A DNA stretch of 13,927 nt from a candidate division SR1 bacterium CG_4_9_14_3_um_filter_40_9 (GTDB lineage: Bacteria > Patescibacteriota > Gracilibacteria > Absconditabacterales > Absconditicoccaceae): NCBI GenBank assembly GCA_002791215.1, contig PFWQ01000013.1, positions 1 to 13,927 on the forward strand. The letters are read 5' to 3'. Positions within the stretch are counted from its first letter, which is position 1. The number at the start of each line of letters is the position of its first letter. Positions 7,129 through 13,927 of this stretch are shown here, piece by piece. The notes below the pieces were generated by a model. That model had not been told where the DNA came from. It did no database searches and saw only the letters and a program-made list of their open reading frames with translations. Both the position numbers and the translations under genes were made by a program.

Positions 7129-7842
7129 ATGATTAAATTGACAAAATCGAATGCAAAAGAAATTAAAGCGTTTATTGAAGCGCAAGTGTTCAAAAAAGTA
7201 ACCAGGATGTCTATCAAGAGCCGTAAAAAAGACGGTGGTGAAATTGCAATAATGTGCGCCGATGGCGCTCAATTGGTGGATAAAATAGCTCACAGAATCC
7301 TGAGTACTTTGGATAGAGAAAGAGCAATTAGAAACACCGAAATCATCATCAAAAGGACAATAGAAGATAGCCAAAAGAATAATGATGATGAGGCAGTTGT
7401 GATTGCAAAAATCAGCAAGGCAGTGACTGAAGCGTGCATCAAAAGTATCAAGCGTTTGAGCAGAAGTGTCATGCTTCATATCCTGACTGCCAATGGCGGT
7501 CCGTTACTGATTCCAGAAAGGTCGCCATTGAATGTGAACAATGCAAGGAACTTCCTCATGAATCAGATCCGGGAAGCCATACAAATCAAAGGCGTGAGGA
7601 ACATTGTCCTTTATACACATGCTCCTTGTGGAGCCGCAGGACCGGTCTGTATGGATATCAAAGAGCAGCTTCAGCTTTTGTTTGATGCAGAGAATGAATT
7701 GATTATTCGATTCCCCGGGATAACAGTCACACGGTATTTCCATGTAGATTATTCTTCTTTACCACAGCCCGGACATAAGTCCAAAGAAACATATTTTGTT
7801 TCTCGTGAGGCATGGGAAAAATTGAAAAAATGAGGCGTTTAA
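7129..7842 (+). CDS. Beta-carbonic-anhydrase-like zinc protein
   Basis: 237 aa in code 25; the only in-frame TGA is near the end (KKGGV, TAA stop at 7840-7842). The standard code would end it four codons earlier, at 7831. Beta-carbonic anhydrases bind zinc through C-x-D-x-R ... H-x2-C. Here C43-A-D45 (IAIMCADGAQ) and H164-x2-C167 (LYTHAPCGAAG) match the ligands, but the dyad Arg is Ala47. The spacing is about 120 residues against about 55 in classical enzymes, with a charged helical stretch between (residues 50-120). RFPG at about residue 188, then FHVDY near the end, looks like a family-conserved stretch. So: a divergent family member or zinc-binding relative; CO2 hydration is inferred, not shown. 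Weak SD-like AGAAAG precedes the ATG. Divergent from atpB and followed by its own terminator. Confidence 0.6.
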
Positions 7843-7856
7843 AAACACTATTATAG

Positions 7857-7893
7857 CACTGGGACGGAATTTCTTTATGCCCAGTGTTTTTTT
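7857..7893 (+). terminator. Intrinsic terminator after gene at 7129
   Basis: Stem CACTGGG (7857-7863) and CCCAGTG (7880-7886) with a 16-nt loop, followed directly by seven T. It lies 15 bp after the TAA stop, so the two carbonic-anhydrase-like genes are probably separate transcripts. Confidence 0.85.
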
Positions 7894-7932
7894 ATTTGCA
7901 AAAAACTTTCATATATATAAACACGATTCAAC

Positions 7933-8016
7933 GGATAATGGATAATGGGTAACGTTCCCCGTTTACCATTTACCGTTCACCATATTTTGTACTTTTTACT
8001 TTGTACTTTCTACTAT
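7933..8016. repeat. 84-bp heptad tandem array abutting the start of gene 8018
   Basis: Twelve degenerate 7-bp units: GGATAAT, GGATAAT, GGGTAAC, GTTCCCC, GTTTACC, ATTTACC, GTTCACC, ATATTTT, GTACTTT, TTACTTT, GTACTTT, CTACTAT. It ends one base before the ATG at 8018. The first and middle units are partly complementary (GGGTAAC with GTTTACC), so the array could fold. It leaves no room for a Shine-Dalgarno sequence; the promoter of the next gene must lie in or before it. Confidence 0.8.
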
Positions 8017-8017
8017 T

Positions 8018-8794
8018 ATGTCTCATTACACATTGTCAGATGTACAAGATCATGTGTTCACAAGCAAATTTCTTATCAAGCATCCATTGATTTCTCAATG
8101 CATTGACGGAAGATACAATCAAGGCGATAATCAAGCATGTTCCATTCCTGGTGCAGATGGCGGACAGCTCAAAGTCATGATCGCTGTCATCAAAAAATTA
8201 TTATGAAAAGAAGAATTGGATCATGCAATGATGACAAAATTAACTCATATCCTGACCAATGTCGTAGGCGGAGTAAAGAATCTAGCTTTCCATACGGATA
8301 CGCATGCATTACATGATTATGGCATCGGATGCGGACATTTGAGACTAGCGAAAAATAAGCCAGATGATTATGGACTCACCGATGCAGAAGTGCAATTTGT
8401 TTTGGATTTTATGAATGAGAGTATCAAACATGGATCTACAAATATTATACTTGATGGGCATCACGGAGAAAGGGGAGTGATGATAATAGATTCTGCGACA
8501 CATAGCGTGTACAACAAAAATAAGGAAGGTCATCAAGTATTCATATTCCACAAAACTTGTGCAGAAAATAGGAATAAAATCATAGCTGAAAAAATAATAG
8601 AAAGTTTACCCTGACTTCAGCAGGGCTGACTCATCGACAAAGACGATTTGTCTGAAGTTGTAGGGATGCTCAATCAGACGATGGAAGAGCATCTCAATAC
8701 TACGGTTTGAGAACTAGCAAAATGATTGCCTATATTTCTCATAGAAATTAATGAGAATGGAGAAAATATTTCCCAGATAGGCGTGGTAGCGTAA
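8018..8794 (+). CDS. CIDGR/GCGH conserved protein, carbonic-anhydrase-like
   Basis: 258 aa in code 25, with five TGA codons as Gly; in the standard code it breaks into pieces of about 62 and 132 aa plus an unread tail. Residues 28-32 (CIDGR in LISQCIDGRYNQGDNQACS) carry the complete C-x-D-x-R motif of beta-carbonic anhydrases, followed by the Gly-rich PGADGGQ. A His-rich stretch FHTDTHALHDYGIGCGH (residues 91-107) could supply the other zinc ligands (H92, H96 or H99, and C105 or H107); a later LDGHHGERGVMI adds further His. I remember similar hypothetical proteins in Patescibacteria but cannot confirm it. The function is not established: a carbonic anhydrase or another metal enzyme. It does not resemble gene 7129 outside the motif. 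Converges on gyrA. Confidence 0.6.
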
Positions 8795-8816
8795 CATAAA
8801 AATGAGAAATAATAAA

Positions 8817-8850
8817 AAAGGTTGATACAATTTCTTGTTAATCAACCTTT
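8817..8850 (-). terminator. Terminator at the gyrA / gene 8018 convergence
   Basis: Perfect 10-bp stem AAAGGTTGAT (8817-8826) and ATCAACCTTT (8841-8850) around a 14-nt loop, between the stop codons of two convergent genes. On the minus strand it is followed by TTTTTTATTATT, a good U-tract for gyrA. On the plus strand the tail is poorer, so it may work in both directions with unequal strength. Confidence 0.85.
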
Positions 8851-8868
8851 CCCATATGAAATTATATT

Positions 8869-11679
8869 TTACTGCTCATCTCATTCGTCTTTTTCTCCGT
8901 TTTTGTCTTGTTCGTCTTCATCCGCGATTTTTTTCTCAAGTTTAGCAGCTTCTTTTTCGGCTTTTTTTCTTTCTTCCTTGTATCTGAGATTTTCTTCTTT
9001 TTCTTCCCATGGTCTGTAGATGACGTCGATATGCTTGTTGACCATAGAGTAGAGCGGTGTCTCCGGTTCATCCAGACTGATATTATTTGAATGCAGAGTC
9101 TGTATCGTTCCGTCTTTGAATCTGATTCTGATCGCTCATTCGATGATAGAGATCGCTCATTCCAATTGTTCTTTTCCTGTTATGACAACGATACCTTTTC
9201 TCGCTCTCTTCCATATCTTGAGGTCTTCGAGATTCAACATTTTCCCATTCTTATCTGAATGGATCAAGATAAATGGTTCATCCTTGTGTAAGAATAATCC
9301 AGCAACCTGATCACCTTCTTCAAGATCAATAGCCTTGACTCCACCTGCTGTTTTTCACATAGGTCTGAGTTCGTCGCTCTTGAAGATATTCATCCGTCAT
9401 TGTTTAGTGATGACGCCGATATGATCTCTATCGCTGACAGCTTCTACATTTAATATCTTCTCTTCTTCGTCGAGTCCCATGATTTTCGTAGGGAATTTTT
9501 TGAATGAAAGGACGAGTTCTTTCTTGATTTTCTTCAGACTGTTTTTGTCTGTCATGAACACGAGATAATTATAATCATAGTGTAAGGTATTCGCGAATAT
9601 TATCTTTCCTTGTAGACCGAATTGCCCTTTGAGATTGATAGCATTCTGCTTCATGACCTGACTTCCGAGATCCTTCAATCTCTGGACGACCAATTCACCG
9701 ATGTCGGTGATGATGATCAACTTATCCTGATTGTGCGTATAAATCAGGTCCATAGTCTCTTCAGGAATCGCGAGAATCCTTGATTGATACAAGATTCTGA
9801 CAGAGAAATCATTTCCTACTCGGACGATGACGTCTTCTCTGATTTTATCAGCTGCATCTCTGAATGCTTTCAAACTTCCCGCGATATTATAGATGCTGAG
9901 ATCATTTGATACATCAGTTTTTCTCTCGTCTCCATACTGCTTTTTCATATATTTGAATTCATCCTTGATGACGCCATCAAGTTTTTCTGCGTCGTTGATG
10001 ATACCTTCGAGATATGCAATCAGCTTCTTTTTTTCATCGATTTCGTCATTGATTTTCAATATTTCAAGTCAGACCAAGGATTGCAATCTCATCATCAGGA
10101 TGTATTCAGCTTGCAGGTCAGAAAATTTGAATTTTTTCATCAAATTTTCTTTCGCATCTTGTTTTGTTTGAGATTTCTTAATCGTATCGATTACTTCATC
10201 GATGATGTCTATGGCTTTTCTCAATCCTTCAAGAATATGTAATCTGTCTTTTGCTTTGCCGAGTTGGAATACTGATCTGCGGTAGACTACCTGTCTCCTA
10301 AACACCACAAACTCCATCAACAATTCTTTGATATTGAGAAGTCTTGGCTGAATACCAGCCTCTACGAGTGTCACATTGTTGATATTAAAGTTGCTCTGCA
10401 ATTCAGTGAATCTATATAATGCTATAAGAATCTGATCTGGATCGATGCCATTCTTAGTATAAATAGCTACTCTGATCTTGTTTTTGCTGGATTCATCTCT
10501 GATGTCCGTTACACCTTCTATTTTTTTATCGACGACTAATTCACCGATCTTCGCTACCAAAGTAGATTTGTTCACCACATAAGGGATTTCGTCTATGACG
10601 ATGATGTTACCATTTTTTTGTGGCTCCACATGAGTTTTCCCTCTCATCACGATACCTCATTTTCCTCTTTTGTAGACTTCTTTGATATTTGCAGGGTCAT
10701 AAATGATACCTCCCGTAGGGAAATCAGGTCCCTTGATGATTTCCATAATTTCATCTATGCTGACATGATATTTTCCATCATCTACTGCTTCTTCTTCATC
10801 CAATTGGTCATCAGGTCATCAGGTTTGTAAGGTCTCTCAAGTCTGTAAGGTCGAAGGTCATCAGGTCGTAAGGTCTTCTGGTTGGATTTTTGACTTTATG
10901 GACTTTATAGACTTTTGACTTTCGACTAATTTGGACTTTTGACCAGGAAGCGGTCTTCCTTCTTTTTCAAGGAGGAGCAATGAAGCATCAAGTACTTCAT
11001 TAAGATTGTGTGGAGCCATATTTGTCGCCATACCCACAGCGATACCCATAGTGCCGTTGCAGAGATGATTTGGGAATTTTGTAGGAAGCATAATAGGTTC
11101 TTGCAATGAACCATCAAAATTATCTCTTCGGTCGACCGTATTCTGATCTATATCTGCCAACATCTCTTCAGCTATTTTGGTCAATCTCGCTTCCGTATAC
11201 CTCATCGCTGCAGCGCTATCACCATCGATAGAACCGAAGTTACCTTGTCCATCCACAAGCGGATATCTGAATGACCGAGGTTGAGCCATACGAACCATTG
11301 CTTCGTAGATACTACTATCTCCGTGCGGATGGTACTTTCCCATCACATCTCACACGATTCTCGCGCATTTCTTATGTTTTTGATTGAAAAAATTATTCAT
11401 TTGATACATTCAGAAAAGGATTCTTCTAAGCACCGGCTTAAAACCGTCTCTGGTATCAGGTAAAGCACGTGAAATAATGACCGACATTGCATATTCGATA
11501 TAGGACCTGGATATTTCATCTTCCACAGAATTTATGACCATAGATCAGCCAGCCGGTCTTCCTGTCAAAAAGGACTTACCTGCCTTTTCGGTAGGCTTCG
11601 TTTCCTTCGTCTCTTTCATCCCTTTTTTATCTCCCGCAATACTGTGGGATTTCATTTCATTTCATTTCTTTTCTACCAT
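8869..11679 (-). CDS. gyrA: Type IIA DNA topoisomerase subunit A (GyrA/ParC type)
   Basis: Breakage-reunion subunit; forms the covalent DNA link during strand passage. 936 aa with about 16 TGA codons as Gly. An N-terminal extension of about 50 residues precedes [20 protein letters not shown]. Then [40 protein letters not shown] and catalytic Tyr161 (AMRYTE). [13 protein letters not shown] lies after a repeat-derived insertion (residues 247-291). Tower/coiled-coil to about 585 (YGDERKTDV), then a beta-pinwheel with [15 protein letters not shown], and a charged tail from about 890. A clear GyrA box (QRRGGKG-like) is not visible, so supercoiling activity and the gyrA/parC name are uncertain. CGG and CGA occur at 11275 and 11128 where relatives have Trp or Phe. 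Stop TAA. Confidence 0.93.
10804..10945. repeat. Degenerate tandem repeat inserted in frame in gyrA
   Basis: On the plus strand about 60 bp of 7-10-bp units starting GGT (GGTCATCA, GGTTTGTAA, GGTCGTAA, GGTCTTCT), then about 70 bp of units ending GACTTT (TTGACTTTA, TGGACTTTA, TTGACTTTCGAC). On the coding strand it gives a Lys/Ser-rich then Thr/Gly/Gln-rich linker with five TGA (Gly) codons and no TAA or TAG. It lies exactly where ordinary GyrA has a short loop before [14 protein letters not shown]. Confidence 0.85.
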
Positions 11680-11775
11680 AATGATATATTAGATACAATT
11701 AAAATTATTATGAATGCAAAAAATTGCTCCTACGAGCCAGGCGGTTATAGTAAAAATAAAAGGGAATACAAATAA

Positions 11776-12066
11776 TTATTTCTTCTTCTTGATTATTTTC
11801 TTCTTAGTAGGTTTACCCACCAATGCGGAGGGAGTTTTCTTGGCTTTAATTGCCCTTTTTACTGGCAACGCCTTTTTTGCAGGCTTGCCCGCCAATGCGG
11901 AGGGTGCCCCCAATCCCCAAAATGAAGATAGGCTAGGCATAGGGTACTGTTTAACGAAATCGCCGTACTTTTTAGGATCAGTAAACTCTTTTTCCACCCT
12001 CTTCTCCTTTCCGTTGATGTTCTCATAATAATAAAATCTACCTTGAAACTTACTTGTTGCAACCAT
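11776..12066 (-). CDS. Small lysine-rich hypothetical protein
   Basis: 96 aa, no TGA codon. Residues 1-54 (MVATSKFQGRFYYYENINGK, EKEFTDPKKYGDFVKQYPMP) are mixed and aromatic, like a small folded domain I do not recognise. The rest is a basic tail with a twice-occurring unit, PSALAGKPAKKA and PSALVGKPTKKK, ending in poly-Lys. The DNA unit is also repeated (CCAATGCGGAGGG at 11821 and 11893). The tail resembles histone H1-like or ribosome/nucleic-acid-binding tails, so DNA or RNA binding is possible (inference). Same strand as gyrA, 96 bp upstream of it. ATG start, TAA stop. Confidence 0.7.
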   Translation of the reverse strand: MVATSKFQGRFYYYENINGKEKRVEKEFTDPKKYGDFVKQYPMPSLSSFWGLGAPSALAGKPAKKALPVKRAIKAKKTPSALVGKPTKKKIIKKKK

Positions 12067-12102
12067 GTGAATTAAATGATTAAAATATAAAAAACATGAT
12101 TA

Positions 12103-12130
12103 TATATACGTTTTTATTCGCTAATTTCAA
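12103..12130 (-). promoter_or_regulatory. Candidate promoter for the lysine-rich gene
   Basis: Minus strand TTGAAA (12125-12130), 16-bp spacer, TATATA (12103-12108); an overlapping TATAAT at 12099-12104 would need a 20-bp spacer. About 37 bp upstream of the ATG at 12064-12066. Confidence 0.35.
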
Positions 12131-12190
12131 GTATATCTCCAAGTCTTGAATCTCCTAATCTCCAATCAATCTCCATTTCCCATCCAAAAT

Positions 12191-12218
12191 TTGACAAAAA
12201 TATGATTATGGTTATAAT
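12191..12218 (+). promoter_or_regulatory. Consensus sigma-70-type promoter for the antiporter gene
   Basis: Perfect TTGACA (12191-12196), 16-bp spacer, perfect TATAAT (12213-12218), 92 bp before the ATG at 12311. Both hexamers match the bacterial consensus exactly. The expected start site falls in or next to an AAACGNNN octamer array. Confidence 0.8.
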
Positions 12219-12221
12219 TAT

Positions 12222-12261
12222 AAACGTAGAAACGATTAAACGCCCAAACGCTTAAACGAGA
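12222..12261. repeat. AAACGNNN octamer array in the antiporter leader
   Basis: Five exact-period 8-bp units: AAACGTAG, AAACGATT, AAACGCCC, AAACGCTT, AAACGAGA. It starts 4 bp after the -10 hexamer. Further downstream (12281-12305) CTTCAGCATT occurs twice with AATGCT between, giving a small palindrome. Confidence 0.8.
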
Positions 12262-12310
12262 TTGGGTCGCGCTTAGTCGCTTCAGCATTTTAATGCTTCA
12301 GCATTATTGT

Positions 12311-13927
12311 ATGACCGAGCAGATATTCACTTCATTATGAGTAGTTATCGGCGTAGTTCTCATCACCATGGGAATTATGAAATTTTTTAAACAACCGATG
12401 ATCATCGGATATATCGTCGCAGGAATCATCTTAAGCATATTTTTGCCGCACATCATAAGCGAAAACATCGCCATAGAAACCTTTTCCAAAATAGGTATCA
12501 GCCTCCTTCTTTTTATCGTGGGTATGGAGCTTAACCCACTCATCATCAAGGACTTAAGAAGGAGCTCGATCATCACCTGATCACTGCAAGTGATCGTAAC
12601 AGCGGCAGTGGGGTATGGATTATCATATCTTCTTGGATTCGATAGCATAACATCAGCATATATAGGTGTAGGATTCGCATTCAGTTCTACCATCGTGGTC
12701 CTTAAGCTCTTATCCGACCAAGATGAAACCGAAAGCACCTTTGGAAGGCTGTCCATCGGAATTCTGATCGTGCAAGACGTCATAGTCATGCTGGTATTTT
12801 TGTTTTTGGCGACATTCAACGGTGCCTGAGGAGGTAACCAATTTCTAGCTGCAGCAATAATGTTTGGCAAGATGATTCTTCTGGGCGGAGGACTTTACCT
12901 CATCAGTAGATATCTGATTCCAGTCATCACCAAAAAAATAGCAGAAACACAAGAATATCTCTTTTTATTCGCCATAGGACGATGCTTCATCATCGGAACG
13001 ATATTCTATCGATTGGGATTTAGTATCGAAATCGGCGCATTAGCCGCAGGTATCACTTTGGCGACCTCATCATATAGATTTGAAATCACCAGTAGGGTCA
13101 AATCACTGAGAGATTTCTTTATCGTAATATTTTTCGTGCTATTGGGGACTGGCGTAAATTTCTCTACGGCAATTCATTATATCCCTCAGATTATCTGTTT
13201 TGTCCTCTTCATTCTCGTCTGCAAGCCGATCATCACGATGTTGATTCTGTGAATAATGTGACATACCAAGAAAAATAACTTTCTGGCTTGATCATCACTT
13301 GCGCAGATTAGTGAATTCTCGTTTTTGCTCGTGGCCATGGGCTTGTCTTCGTGAGCAATCAAAGATCCAAACATCGCCTCCATCATCACGCTCGTGGGAC
13401 TTGTTTCCATAGCGGGTTCGAGTTATTATACGATCTACGGAGAGAAGATTTACGGACGATGTAAAGCATGTACCAGATATATTCCCGGCAATCGGAACAG
13501 ATCCTACAAAGAACATACCGACAAAGAATATGAAATCATGCTTTTTGGTTATGGAAAATTCTGAAGTAATCTCTACAGCACGCTTATCCAGAAACACACA
13601 GAAATCCTGGTCGTCGACGAGCATCCATGAATCATTTCCATGCTCCAGAAAAAATGAGTTCCGTGCATGTACGGTGATGCCGGAGATGTAAATTTCTTGG
13701 AAGATCTCAATGTAAAAAAAACGAAAATGATCATCTCCACCATCAAAAAATTCGATGAGAATATGGTCCTCCTCAAAACGCTCAAAGATCTTAATCCACA
13801 CCTCATCGTCATCCTCATCTCTCATTACGTCGAAGAAGCGATCAAGCTCTACGAACAAGGTGCAGATTATGTTATTTTGCCACATTATATCGGTGCAAAT
13901 CATACTTCATTGATGTTGGAGGAATAT
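12311..13927 (+). CDS. Kef-type (CPA2) cation/proton antiporter with RCK/TrkA-N domain (3' end cut by window edge)
   Basis: Membrane K+ or Na+/H+ exchanger gated by a cytoplasmic nucleotide-binding domain. 539 codons are visible and continue past the edge. Residues 1-385 are highly hydrophobic (about 12 helices). Family marks: KFFKQPMIIGYIVAGIILS, LLFIVGMELNPLIIKDLRRS, FSSTIVVLKLLSDQDE, and the ion-binding Asp in ILIVQDVIVM (D156). The C-terminal part begins YEIMLFGYGKFGSNL, a GxGxxG NAD-binding loop (413-418) whose last Gly is a TGA (13562-13564). VDEHPGIISMLQKKGVP and YGDAGDVNFLEDL complete a TrkA-N fold. About ten TGA codons encode Gly. Two CGA codons (12980, 13010) lie in hydrophobic segments, where Arg would be odd and Trp natural. 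Confidence 0.93.

Noticed and set aside
7095..7136. Short ORF (ATG at 7095, 13 codons) before gene 7129
   Set aside because: Lys-rich, overlaps the 7129 start in another frame, and nothing marks it as a leader peptide.
7933..8016. CRISPR array
   Set aside because: Units are 7 bp, directly adjacent and degenerate, with no spacers and no cas genes.
11718..11737. Weak hairpin GCTC-CTAC-GAGC with a T-tract on the minus strand, between the lysine-rich gene and gyrA
   Set aside because: Only a 4-bp stem; not enough to call a terminator.
12304..12870. 188-aa minus-strand ORF
   Set aside because: Shadow of the antiporter gene; its composition is low-information and the plus strand matches a known family.

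Overview
The window reads as a piece of a Patescibacteria (CPR) genome that uses genetic code 25, in which UGA is glycine. That points to Gracilibacteria or Absconditabacteria (SR1). Read with the standard code, nearly every gene looks broken. With TGA as Gly, each resolves into one full-length, textbook protein. TGA falls on glycines that are close to invariant in ATP synthase, type IIA topoisomerase and Kef-type proteins. All 11 genes whose end is visible stop at TAA (8) or TAG (3), never TGA. Several CGA/CGG codons sit where tryptophan would be expected, which suggests a second recoding (inference).

Layout. 1-6849 (minus) is an F1Fo ATP synthase cluster, transcribed right to left in the order atpB-E-F-H-A-C-G-D. 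atpD runs off the left edge. atpC (epsilon) lies between atpA and atpG instead of after atpD. Most junctions between these genes carry short repeats: degenerate 7- or 10-bp tandem arrays, REP-like hairpins, or a GC-rich hairpin cluster. 6850-7128 is a non-coding divergent region with a candidate structured RNA and a terminator. 7129-8794 (plus) holds two neighbouring proteins with beta-carbonic-anhydrase-like zinc motifs, separated by a terminator and an 84-bp heptad array. 8869-11679 (minus) is a type IIA topoisomerase A subunit (GyrA/ParC) with an in-frame repeat-derived insertion. 11776-12066 (minus) is a small lysine-rich protein. 12311 to the right edge (plus) is a Kef-type (CPA2) cation/proton antiporter with a C-terminal NAD-binding domain, behind a consensus sigma-70-type promoter.

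How the genes fit together. The ATP synthase couples the proton gradient to ATP synthesis or hydrolysis, and the antiporter moves K+ or Na+ against H+. Both therefore act on membrane energetics. The two carbonic-anhydrase-like proteins may handle CO2/bicarbonate, but this is uncertain. The topoisomerase is housekeeping. The most unusual features are the dense short-period tandem repeats, which abut or overlap start and stop codons and have entered the topoisomerase gene in frame, and the possible double recoding of UGA and CGA/CGG.
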